Shown here piece by piece: positions 5,348 to 11,887 of a stretch of DNA of 12,495 nt. The translations under genes and the position numbers were made by a program. Position 1 is the stretch's first letter. Each line of letters starts with the position of its first letter. The stretch covers positions 1 through 12,495 of the forward strand of contig JBBTWO010000048.1 of NCBI GenBank assembly GCA_038062745.1. The letters run 5' to 3'. The notes below the pieces were generated by a model that was not told the origin of the DNA, did not search any database, and was given only the letters and a program-made list of their open reading frames with translations. Origin of the DNA: JBBTWO01 sp038062745 (GTDB lineage: Bacteria > Patescibacteriota > Microgenomatia > UBA8517).

Positions 5348-5647
5348 TTATCCTATATTCTTTGCATATCTGTCCTGATATATATATCCCAATTTACGAG
5401 GGCCTATGCAATGGGGAGCAATCTTATCAGCAATTCTATATCTCGTTTCTCTGGTTAACTCTCCTGACCCTGTGGATTTTTCTTTTCGAACCAGTTGGCA
5501 AAGTTCACCGGTTTTACCGTAAAAATGACAGCTCCTAGCGCATTTTAGTTCATCTTCTCTTGTATCTTGAAGGTCTGTTACATCCTTTTCTGCAACTGGA
5601 CAATGAAAATTCAAATCATCTTCCTCAGGCCGTCTCTCTTGAGCCAT
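5348..5647 (-). CDS. Unrecognised Cys/His-rich 99-residue protein
   Basis: A small charged protein with five cysteines (16, 36, 40, 50, 80), three of them beside histidines (HC at 15-16, CH at 40-41, HC at 79-80). The core reads CARSCHFYGKTGELC. This pattern could hold a zinc ion or iron-sulfur cluster, but no known family was recognised. There is no signal peptide or membrane segment. The start is well supported: TATAAT ends eight bases before the ATG, with no other in-frame start nearby. It lies downstream of the ATP-grasp genes on the same strand but has its own promoter, so membership of that pathway is uncertain. It ends at the shared terminator with rplL. Confidence 0.6.
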   Translation of the reverse strand: MAQERRPEEDDLNFHCPVAEKDVTDLQDTREDELKCARSCHFYGKTGELCQLVRKEKSTGSGELTRETRYRIADKIAPHCIGPRKLGYIYQDRYAKNIG

Positions 5648-5655
5648 TTGACAGG

Positions 5656-5683
5656 ATTATAGCACCAAAACGTATGGACGCAA
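5656..5683 (-). promoter_or_regulatory. Promoter of the 99-aa gene
   Basis: On the minus strand TATAAT (5661-5656) ends eight bases before the ATG at 5647, with TTGCGT (5683-5678) 16 bases upstream. Transcription should begin on or within one or two bases of the ATG, giving a leaderless message. Confidence 0.6.
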
Positions 5684-5702
5684 GAAATACTTTTTAAAAA
5701 AC

Positions 5703-6635
5703 TTATAATTTTGATTCGAAGTTTGCAATCAACTCTTTTAGGAAAGTGTCTCTTTGTTGCATTTCCCATCTTGGGAAGCCAATTTGGTCATTAATTTCAA
5801 AAATGAATGGCTTGCCACTTATATCCATACCAAAATCAAGGCTGAAGATTGGATTATCGAACCTCTCATAGAAATCTTTAGACACTTTAGCAACAACGTC
5901 CATAATTGAATTTGAAAGTAATTCCAAATTAAGTTCTGTTAATATTCCCCCACCAGCAGCATTGGAGGTATATTTTCCTTTTGCTGGAACTCTTACATGT
6001 CCCCAGACCGGTTTGCCATTTACAACTGCAACTCTGATATCGTGCATACCTCCCACAATTCCCTTTACCCCTTTTGATGTGTCAACAAATTCTTGGACAA
6101 CATAGCGCTTGTACTTTGGGTCAAATTCAAAGTTTTTGTAGCCATCCTTTGGACCTATATATATGCCTTTTCCTTGTAAGCCATTGAATGGTTTTACGAC
6201 AAACCAGTCAGTCCTAATTTTGTCTGCAATTACTGGTAATTCATCCATATTTTCGATCGAAAAAGTCTGGGGCATAAAGTCTGATAATTGGCCATGGGCT
6301 GCCCACTTATCCCAACACAAAAGTTTAAACTCAACAACATTCACTACCTGCAAGGTCTCACCTTGCAGGGGAAACTTAACTCCCCCAGTGCGGTCATACA
6401 CCAAGTCTGCTTTAATTTTTTCATCAGTCCAAGTAAGTTTTTTGTCTTTGTATTCCCACGCGCCTGCAAAGACACTATTTCCAAGATAGGTTTTTCTGGT
6501 AAAAATAAAAGTTCTCCAACCCCTGTCTATACACATATCTAATAATCGGTCATATACTGGCCTTTTTGAACCAATGTGCTCCAGCGGGTCAGCAATACTT
6601 TTGTCTGGAGAAAAACAGATTCCTAGTGTTGTCAT
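5703..6635 (-). CDS. ATP-grasp ligase, YheC/YheD-like
   Basis: A 310-residue soluble ATP-grasp protein. After an N-terminal pre-ATP-grasp domain (about 1-110, with DLVYDRTGG at 77-85 and NVVEFKLLCWDKW at 99-111), nucleotide binding is shown by VVKPFNGLQGKGIYI (146-160; K148), the hinge VVQEFVD (179-185; E182), HDIRVAVVNGKPVWGHVRVP (198-217) and SLDFGMDISGKPFIFEIND (265-283; D267, E280, N282 for magnesium). These enzymes activate a carboxylate as acyl phosphate and join it to an amine or thiol. It resembles the YheC/D group linked to spore coats, but substrates cannot be told. It begins two bases after the stop of the next ATP-grasp gene, so they form one transcript. A 23-bp palindrome lies in frame in a linker (residues 90-97). 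Confidence 0.85.
   Translation of the reverse strand: MTTLGICFSPDKSIADPLEHIGSKRPVYDRLLDMCIDRGWRTFIFTRKTYLGNSVFAGAWEYKDKKLTWTDEKIKADLVYDRTGGVKFPLQGETLQVVNVVEFKLLCWDKWAAHGQLSDFMPQTFSIENMDELPVIADKIRTDWFVVKPFNGLQGKGIYIGPKDGYKNFEFDPKYKRYVVQEFVDTSKGVKGIVGGMHDIRVAVVNGKPVWGHVRVPAKGKYTSNAAGGGILTELNLELLSNSIMDVVAKVSKDFYERFDNPIFSLDFGMDISGKPFIFEINDQIGFPRWEMQQRDTFLKELIANFESKL
6347..6369. repeat. In-gene palindrome with CTC/GAG loop, related to 5288-5312
   Basis: Arms CCTGCAAGGT (6347-6356) and ACCTTGCAGG (6360-6369) flank CTC; on the gene's strand the loop is GAG. It reads in frame as LQGETLQV in a linker of the ATP-grasp protein. It shares length, loop and the GGT/ACC inner stem with the palindrome after rplL, while the outer stem differs at paired positions. 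Confidence 0.85.
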
Positions 6636-6637
6636 GT

Positions 6638-7552
6638 TTAACTTTGAAGCTCCCTTTTTATAAAATTAGCCAACTCAGTAAGTTCTGGGGAAACTTGAGT
6701 ATCATAGGTTAGCCCTGGCCCACGATTAACCTCTAAAACCCAAGAATTGCCCTGAATATCGGTGGTAATATCTACTCCTGCAATTTGGATATTCAAAGCT
6801 TGTGAGGCACCAACTGCCATGTCTTGAATTTCTTTTGAAATAGAACTTACTTCCAAAAATTCTTCTCTTGCTCCCAAAGAAACATTATTTCTAAATTCAT
6901 TTTCAGTTGTGGCAATTTTTTTCTCGGCTACTTTCACCTGATTTCCTAAAACCAAAAATCTGTATTCGTCTTTTTTGAGGATGAATTTTTGGAATAAATA
7001 CTGATTCTCTCCTTTTCTTTCTGGTGTTTGAATAGGTAGAGTGGCAAAATCTGCTTCACTTTCTATTAAATAAACACCCTTGCCCAATTGAGTTCCTAAT
7101 TCTTTGGCAACAATTGGAAAACCAAATTTAGCAATGATTATTTGTTTATTTTCGGCGATGGCAGTATTCCAACAGTAAAATGTGGGAATAATATTGACAT
7201 TGGCTACTGCCAACTTCATTAAGCTGGTCATCTTGCTTCCCAATGGCCCAATCTCAGCCCAGGTTTTGTCTATATACTTGACTCCTAAAAAGTCCAGTCC
7301 TGCTGCCACAGTTGCTGCAACAATACCAAAGGTTTTACCAGCACGTCTAATATACACAAAGTCATAGTCTTTAATATCAGAAGATAATCCAACAACCGAC
7401 ATTTCCACTTTACCTTGTTCAATATAGAAACAAATGTCCGACAATCTAGCCAAATAAATTCTGCAGTTGTCGGGTAATCTTTTTTGGATTTCAATGACAA
7501 AGGTTTCCTTCTTTTGGCCAATAGTATCTGCAAGTATTAAGGCTTTTTTCAT
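6638..7552 (-). CDS. RimK-like ATP-grasp ligase
   Basis: A 304-residue protein of the RimK/glutathione-synthetase-like ATP-grasp class, about RimK length. The N-terminal domain (1-110) includes DFVYIRRAGKTFG (64-76). The ATP site comprises FPIVAKELGTQLGKGVYLI (145-163; K150), the hinge FQKFI (187-191), DEYRFLVLG (195-203), FRNNVSLGA (220-228), and GVDITTD with WVLEVNRGPG (259-280; D261, E274, N276). The R-x-N and E-x-N pairs match RimK, which adds glutamates to ribosomal protein S6 in E. coli. The acceptor here is unknown. It sits between two other ATP-grasp genes, with 8 and 2 bases between neighbours, so stepwise addition of different residues is plausible. No signal peptide; cytoplasmic. 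Confidence 0.85.
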   Translation of the reverse strand: MKKALILADTIGQKKETFVIEIQKRLPDNCRIYLARLSDICFYIEQGKVEMSVVGLSSDIKDYDFVYIRRAGKTFGIVAATVAAGLDFLGVKYIDKTWAEIGPLGSKMTSLMKLAVANVNIIPTFYCWNTAIAENKQIIIAKFGFPIVAKELGTQLGKGVYLIESEADFATLPIQTPERKGENQYLFQKFILKKDEYRFLVLGNQVKVAEKKIATTENEFRNNVSLGAREEFLEVSSISKEIQDMAVGASQALNIQIAGVDITTDIQGNSWVLEVNRGPGLTYDTQVSPELTELANFIKRELQS

Positions 7553-7560
7553 ATATTTAT

Positions 7561-8856
7561 TTAAATTTTATTTCTATCTGCTGAAACAAGGAACCCAACT
7601 AAATCTTTTCTACCAATAATTAGGGGTGTCCTCAAGGTTGAACGGTTGGCAATATTGGCAATGGCATTTATTCTCCTGCCCGCCAGGTAAAGGCTTAAAT
7701 TAATAACTTTTCGAGATTCTGTCCCAAGTGAGCTTTTATACAGCTTTGTCCAAAGAATATTGTCAGCCCCTAAAAGTCCCAATTTTTCCGCTAATTCTTT
7801 ATCTATTGACGTTTTCCAGGCTCCAGTATCAATTTTAGCATGAATAGTGTGTTTTTTGCCGCTGCTGTCTTTCACTTTAACATCTTCCCAAATATTAATT
7901 GTCTTTACCCCTTCTTCTGCTTTGACGCGGTCAGCAAAACGCGATGCAAATAAGGCTTTGGCAATTTTTACCCCGTGCTCTGCATCGCGCACTTCCAATC
8001 CTTCTACCCTGTCCAAACGCTTCCGTAGACCCACCCCATTGGCAAGTTGGATCTGAAGTCCTGGCATGCTATTTAGTTCCAAAACCATTGGTCCTTTGTC
8101 GGGATGTAGCACAATATCCACTCCCGAGTAGCCCAAATCCGCAGCAATGGCCGCATTAACTGCAGTTTCTAAAGTTTTTGTCCATTGGGGAAGTTTAACG
8201 CCATGTAACTTCCTTTTAGTTTCAGGCTTATATTTAATATAAACTCCATGCCAAATGGCTTTAGTAGTGATACCGGTGGCAATATCAACGCCAACTCCAA
8301 TTGCTCCCTGGTGCAGGTTGGCTCGCCCACCAGACTCTTTTGTCGGCAGCCGGAGCATTGCTAATACTGGAATTTTATTAAAAATAATTATGCGAATATC
8401 GGGAGTACCCCGAAAAGCGTATTTACGAAGTGACTTGTATCGACCAACATATTCTTGAATAAAAGCAACATCAGGAACATTTCCCAAGCTATAAGCGCCC
8501 TCTAAAATATCCAAGATATGCAGTTTCAAGTCATCAATTGTGACTCTTTGACGATTTGTAGATATCCAACCCCGTCCGTCTGTTGCTTTTTTCTTAACAA
8601 CTATAATTCCCTCCCCCCCTAGTCCTCGAGAAGGCTTAAGAGCAAAAGCATTGGGCAATTTCTCCCAATTAAATGTCTGGGTGTCTTGGGGACTACGGAA
8701 TTTTTTGTAGATCTTGGGCGTTGGAATATCAGCTTTAGTCAGGACTTTATTGGTTTGTATTTTTGAAGCAGCAATTTTTTTTCCTTTATTGGAATTGTAG
8801 GGATAGGTAAACAGCTGGCTTCTGGCATTAAGTCCCAGTATTGATGAAGTCTTCAT
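7561..8856 (-). CDS. Alpha-L-glutamate-ligase-like ATP-grasp protein fused to retropepsin-like (RimB/zinc-protease family) domain
   Basis: A 431-residue two-domain protein. Residues 1-285 match the RimK-related glutamate-ligase-like family: ILGLNARS start, FALKPSRGLGGEGIIVV (71-87), FIQEYV, PDIRIIIFNKIPVLAMLRLPT (152-172), RANLHQGAIGVGVDIATG (178-195) and YSGVDIVL to LELNSMPGLQIQLANG (243-274; D247, E260, N262). Residues 320-431 match the RimB / putative ATP-dependent zinc protease group with a retroviral-protease-like fold: IHAKIDTGAWKTSID (338-352) with catalytic-type D343-T-G, and TPLIIGRKDLVGFLVSADR (410-428) at the end. In E. coli-like systems the ligase and this protease are separate genes. 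One chain could both add and trim amino acids. It is seven bases from the 7TM gene, beside an 11-bp tandem duplication. Confidence 0.9.
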   Translation of the reverse strand: MKTSSILGLNARSQLFTYPYNSNKGKKIAASKIQTNKVLTKADIPTPKIYKKFRSPQDTQTFNWEKLPNAFALKPSRGLGGEGIIVVKKKATDGRGWISTNRQRVTIDDLKLHILDILEGAYSLGNVPDVAFIQEYVGRYKSLRKYAFRGTPDIRIIIFNKIPVLAMLRLPTKESGGRANLHQGAIGVGVDIATGITTKAIWHGVYIKYKPETKRKLHGVKLPQWTKTLETAVNAAIAADLGYSGVDIVLHPDKGPMVLELNSMPGLQIQLANGVGLRKRLDRVEGLEVRDAEHGVKIAKALFASRFADRVKAEEGVKTINIWEDVKVKDSSGKKHTIHAKIDTGAWKTSIDKELAEKLGLLGADNILWTKLYKSSLGTESRKVINLSLYLAGRRINAIANIANRSTLRTPLIIGRKDLVGFLVSADRNKI

Positions 8857-8876
8857 GTGTTTATCATGTGTTTATC
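8855..8876. repeat. Exact 11-bp tandem duplication at a gene junction
   Basis: ATGTGTTTATC occurs twice head to tail (8855-8865, 8866-8876). It covers the last codons and stop of the 7TM gene and the start codon of the fused ligase gene. With one copy the junction would read ATGA, a typical coupled stop/start overlap, so a slip during replication probably turned an overlap into a 7-base gap. Confidence 0.85.
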
Positions 8877-9664
8877 AGTTTTCTAAATCTCCAAACTTCC
8901 CGCAGTCGCAAACCTACATATTTTCCAATGACTAAATCAAATACAAATACGGCCATCAGGAGTACCTCCGGATTCAAAAGGGCAAATTTTTGAATTGGTT
9001 CAAAGGTTAACACTAGATACGACACCAGAGCTAAAACCAAAGTTTCACTGGTTAAATTAAGTGCAGTTTTAAAACTTTTCCCCAGTTGAACTCTAGTAAA
9101 ATCCTCGGCCAGTAGTGCCAACAACAGCACTGGGAAAATAGAAACATTGGCAATATCGGTATATTTGACTAACGGTGCTGCAAACAAGACAAGTAAGACA
9201 GATAACGATACCGCCCAAAGTAAAAGTGCCATTCTTGGCAAATACTGAAGTTTTAGTTTCAATTTTCTTAAAATCAACCTAACCACTACTGAAACCAAAG
9301 CAATTAACACAAACAACCCCAAACCAACCAATGGTCCAGTTGCTACAAATACAACACTTAGAGCAGCTGGCAGGAAAATACCAAATCCCCTGATTCCAAT
9401 AAGATGCCTGGTGGCTGCTATTACAGCTGCAACCAAAGGCAAAAGTAGAAGTAAAACTATGGTATTTGCGGGAACTCCTGAGGTAATCGCACCGTGGATT
9501 GCAAACTTAATTGGATTAAATATCGGATTACCAACTGACCCCAAGGTGCTTTCATATTTATTAATGGCTGCACTATCTGACTGAGCAAACAAAACATTAG
9601 TTGATACAACCACACTCAGTAAACACGCTGCCAGGAAAATAGATACGGAAGTTAGTTTGGACAT
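8864..9664 (-). CDS. 7TM membrane protein of the transglutaminase-linked family (without the transglutaminase domain)
   Basis: A 266-residue membrane protein. A signal peptide (about 1-28, ending NVLFAQ) is followed by about 35 outside residues and then seven or so hydrophobic helices matching the 7TM module usually fused to an inactive transglutaminase: LLLLLPLVAAVIAATRHLIGIRGFGIFLPAAL, then a basic loop LRKLKLKLQYLPR, ending GKYVGLRLREVWRF. In other bacteria this family sits next to the glutamate-ligase-like ATP-grasp gene, as here. The normal protein is about twice as long; the transglutaminase part is gone. The ATG at 9664 is chosen over the GTG at 9670 because TATAAT (9678-9673) lies eight bases before it, matching other genes here. 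It may present or export the ligated product. Confidence 0.85.
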   Translation of the reverse strand: MSKLTSVSIFLAACLLSVVVSTNVLFAQSDSAAINKYESTLGSVGNPIFNPIKFAIHGAITSGVPANTIVLLLLLPLVAAVIAATRHLIGIRGFGIFLPAALSVVFVATGPLVGLGLFVLIALVSVVVRLILRKLKLKLQYLPRMALLLWAVSLSVLLVLFAAPLVKYTDIANVSIFPVLLLALLAEDFTRVQLGKSFKTALNLTSETLVLALVSYLVLTFEPIQKFALLNPEVLLMAVFVFDLVIGKYVGLRLREVWRFRKLINT

Positions 9665-9672
9665 TACCACAA

Positions 9673-9678
9673 ATTATA
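9673..9678 (-). promoter_or_regulatory. -10 box of the 7TM-ATP-grasp operon
   Basis: TATAAT on the minus strand eight bases before the ATG at 9664. The -35 region (TGACTC, 9701-9696, 17-base spacer) is weak and lies inside the end of the upstream regulator gene. Transcription would start near the ATG, giving a leaderless message. Confidence 0.5.
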
Positions 9679-9684
9679 TCATTA

Positions 9685-9906
9685 TTATTCTTTTGGAGTC
9701 ATGCCAAGAAGCCAAAGAACAGCTTCCTTTTTATATCTTCTGTCCCCTCTGGAATTAATTCTAATAGGGGTTAGTTTCCCTCTCTTGCCCCATCTTTTAA
9801 TGGTTAATGGAGAAACTCGCAAAAATTCTGCAACTTCACGGACGGTCATAAGGTCTGGAAGATCATCAATTCTTAATTTTTTCTTGGGTTTTATTTCTTC
9901 TGGCAT
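9685..9906 (-). CDS. MerR/excisionase-type helix-turn-helix DNA-binding protein
   Basis: A 73-residue protein with a single winged-helix DNA-binding domain of the HTH_17/excisionase class: LMTVREVAEFLRVSPLTIKRWGKRGKLTPIRINSRGDRRYKKEAVLWLLG (about 19-68). The VREVAEFLRVSPLTIKRW segment is the helix-turn-helix, and RGDRRYKKEAV is the wing plus final helix. Such proteins act as small regulators or, in phages, excision factors; no integrase is seen here, so regulation is more likely. The gene ends 20 bases upstream of the 7TM start on the same strand, which suggests it controls or belongs to the ligase operon. Two similar 13-bp sites lie upstream, one overlapping its likely -10. Confidence 0.8.
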   Translation of the reverse strand: MPEEIKPKKKLRIDDLPDLMTVREVAEFLRVSPLTIKRWGKRGKLTPIRINSRGDRRYKKEAVLWLLGMTPKE

Positions 9907-9912
9907 TTTTGA

Positions 9913-9925
9913 TTACCTAGTTAGT
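9913..9925. promoter_or_regulatory. Proximal candidate operator, TTACCTAGTTAGT
   Basis: It matches the distal site at 9964-9976 at 11 of 13 positions, 51 bases away (about five helical turns). It overlaps TATACT (9928-9923, minus strand), a likely -10 of the regulator gene, which fits self-repression. Confidence 0.4.
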
Positions 9926-9963
9926 ATATTTATATTATTTGATATAGTTTCGAAGCTGATCAC

Positions 9964-9976
9964 TTACTAAGTTAGT
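9964..9976. promoter_or_regulatory. Distal candidate operator, TTACTAAGTTAGT
   Basis: It contains the near-perfect palindrome ACTAA-G-TTAGT (9966-9976), a usual form for a dimer site. With the proximal copy it lies on the same DNA face and could hold two dimers. It also lies upstream of the divergent SH3b gene and could affect it. The gap 9907-10067 holds no gene. Confidence 0.4.
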
Positions 9977-10067
9977 CACACAATAACAAACACTATCATC
10001 TCTGTCAATATGGTAGTTTGATTCCCTCTTGTTTTGGTCTAGAATTATATAACTGGCGTATAAAGGT

Positions 10068-10577
10068 ATGAAAATTAACAAAAAAACAATTCTCCTCTAC
10101 ATTGGAGTGTATTTACTAGGAATAGTAACCTCCAATCTTTCTTTTTTAATAGCACATAAAACCAAGAATACTTCTGTGGTAACTACCAACCCTCAAACTA
10201 TGGTGCCACTAAACACTTCAAACAGCAGTCTAGATACCAAGCTTGAAAAAATAACTGAAGATTTGGCTGTTCTTAAGGCTCAACAAAAATTATTAAACAA
10301 AACTTTAGGAGTAAGCACTACCTCGGCTGAGGTAGCAGAGCTTAATACTGAGCTTTTAGAAAGCACTGCTCTATCGACAAGTCCTGGAAAAATTAAAATT
10401 CTAAAGTCCTCCACCCCAAGGCTAAATGTTTACCTTGAGCCAGATACGTCGTCAAAAATTGTAGCCCAAATAGTTTACGGTCAGGAATATACTTATCAAT
10501 CAAGAGAGGGAAACTGGTATAAGCTCGACAGACCAGCTGGATACGTTAATTCTGAAAATGTAATCAACATAAAATAA
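10068..10577 (+). CDS. Membrane-anchored protein with coiled coil and bacterial SH3 domain
   Basis: A 169-residue protein. Residues 7-29 are one transmembrane anchor (ILLYIGVYLLGIVTSNLSFLI). A Ser/Thr-rich linker leads to a short coiled coil at about 55-80 (LDTKLEKITEDLAVLKAQQKLLNKTL). Residues 107-169 form an SH3b domain with its typical features: PRLNVYLEPDTSSKIVAQIVYGQEYTY, then GNWYKLDRPAGYVNSENV. SH3b domains bind peptidoglycan peptides or cell-wall proteins, so it should face the wall. The ATG has a weak AAAGG upstream and a TATAAA box (10059-10064), so the start signal is unsettled. The next gene begins two bases after its stop. Confidence 0.75.
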   Translation: MKINKKTILLYIGVYLLGIVTSNLSFLIAHKTKNTSVVTTNPQTMVPLNTSNSSLDTKLEKITEDLAVLKAQQKLLNKTLGVSTTSAEVAELNTELLESTALSTSPGKIKILKSSTPRLNVYLEPDTSSKIVAQIVYGQEYTYQSREGNWYKLDRPAGYVNSENVINIK

Positions 10578-10579
10578 AA

Positions 10580-11380
10580 ATGAACACCAATAAGCTTGCC
10601 AACCGCCTATTTCTAACTATTTGCACCCTTCTCTCGCTATTTTTTTCGATTAGCGGTTTCTTGAGTACTAAAGATAATATTGGACTCCTTTCTCAATTTT
10701 TATTTTTACCCGTAACCATTTATTTTATCCTCACTTTCCTTAATAAATTATTCTCAAAAGATTCGCAAGAAGCGCCAAGAAATCCACTTGTATATTATAA
10801 CTTTATCTTAGTAACTATCATGATTATCGGCGGTTTTATTTCCTCAAAAACCATACCTCAATTAATCAGTACCATTATTTTCTATCCTTTATTTGCCTAT
10901 TTTTTTATCCAGATAGCACCAAGGCAAAGAAAGACAATCAAACCAATAATTCTTAAGCCAATTATCTCTGCAACCCAAATAGAGCCTCAAACCAAAAAAG
11001 GCATTGATATTGATAGACGAGCATTTCTTAAAATAATTGGTTCAGCTGGTTTAAGTTTATTTTTTCTAACCATTTTCACCAAAAAAACCCAGGCAGCTTT
11101 CTTTGGATCGGTTCCAGGGCCTGGAACAGTAGCAGTTAAAGATACCTTGGGTGTTGCAATTGATCCTGCTGAAAAGCACCCGACTGACGGTTATGAAATA
11201 ACTCAAGTTGATGATTCTACCCCATCTTACTATGGTTACCTTAATAAATCGGGGGCTTGGTTTATAACTCGTGAAGAAGCAAGTGGAGCCTACCGCTACA
11301 CCAAAGGCACAAGCGATTTTGCCACCAATTGGACTAATAGAGCAAGTTTAACTTATGATTACTTTGACAATATATTCTAA
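10580..11380 (+). CDS. Multi-TM protein with internal twin-arginine motif and extracytoplasmic tail
   Basis: A 266-residue protein. Hydrophobic helices lie at about 9-28, 34-55, 71-89 and 94-112. A cytoplasmic linker is followed by DRRAFLKIIGSAGLSLFFLTIFTKKTQA (145-172), a twin-arginine-style signal with R146-R147 and FLK, then a fifth helix and a possible cleavage site around TQAA. The tail (about 174-266) is rich in Tyr, Thr, Gly and Asp: PSYYGYLNKSGAWFITREE, AYRYTKGTSDFATNWTNRASLTYDYF. I have a sense of similar tails at the ends of surface or phage-like proteins in these bacteria but cannot name the family. A Tat-type signal placed after four helices is unusual. It starts two bases after the SH3b gene, so the pair is an operon. 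Confidence 0.6.
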   Translation: MNTNKLANRLFLTICTLLSLFFSISGFLSTKDNIGLLSQFLFLPVTIYFILTFLNKLFSKDSQEAPRNPLVYYNFILVTIMIIGGFISSKTIPQLISTIIFYPLFAYFFIQIAPRQRKTIKPIILKPIISATQIEPQTKKGIDIDRRAFLKIIGSAGLSLFFLTIFTKKTQAAFFGSVPGPGTVAVKDTLGVAIDPAEKHPTDGYEITQVDDSTPSYYGYLNKSGAWFITREEASGAYRYTKGTSDFATNWTNRASLTYDYFDNIF

Positions 11381-11401
11381 TTTTCGTAATATCTACAGGA
11401 A

Positions 11402-11887
11402 GTGAAAAAAGAATATCAACTAGTTTTTATCGTAGGACTATTCCTTTTTGCCTACATCTTAGACGCTATAGTCGACCCAATGGAGCTGACTCTTGCCACT
11501 CCCTATCATTATCTTTTTTCGCAAGAATACTTGTTTAGATATGCTTTCAGTACAACCTCAATTGTAATAAAAACTGCAGGACTGGTTTGGACAACTCTTT
11601 GGGCAGTTACTTTTATAGAGAAAAAGTACGCTCTAAAAACTGGCATTGTTTTAGTTGTTTCTGCTCTTATGCAGCTTTATGCCCTCCAAGATGTTGCCAC
11701 AGATAGCCATACAGTTCCTCTTGAGTGGGCACTTGCGTTTGCGCTTTGCGGACTCCTACTTATCCCAGTTATTGTTTTTTACTTTTTTAAAAATATTTTT
11801 GTTCCTGAGGCAAAAAATCAACCTACAGACAATGGTCCCCTACCAGAATCGGTTACCAGTGGCCAAAATCCACCAAATAAGAATTAG
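11402..11887 (+). CDS. Four-TM membrane protein of unknown function
   Basis: A 161-residue protein with helices at about 5-24, 52-71, 78-97 and 107-129, and a polar tail with PTDNGPLPES and NPPNKN. No catalytic motif or family was recognised. The GTG at 11402 lies in AGGAAGTG: the Shine-Dalgarno-like AGGA is too close to be normal, but no better start exists before helix one. It is 21 bases downstream of the twin-arginine-motif protein and probably in the same transcript. The stop TAG (11885-11887) lies in the loop of a 22-bp inverted repeat, and the repeat's left arm codes for its last residues. Confidence 0.6.
   Translation: MKKEYQLVFIVGLFLFAYILDAIVDPMELTLATPYHYLFSQEYLFRYAFSTTSIVIKTAGLVWTTLWAVTFIEKKYALKTGIVLVVSALMQLYALQDVATDSHTVPLEWALAFALCGLLLIPVIVFYFFKNIFVPEAKNQPTDNGPLPESVTSGQNPPNKN

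Noticed and set aside
9665..9670. GTG start six bases upstream for the 7TM gene
   Set aside because: It would lie two bases after the -10 box, inside the untranscribed part. The ATG at 9664 has the same -10 spacing as other genes here.
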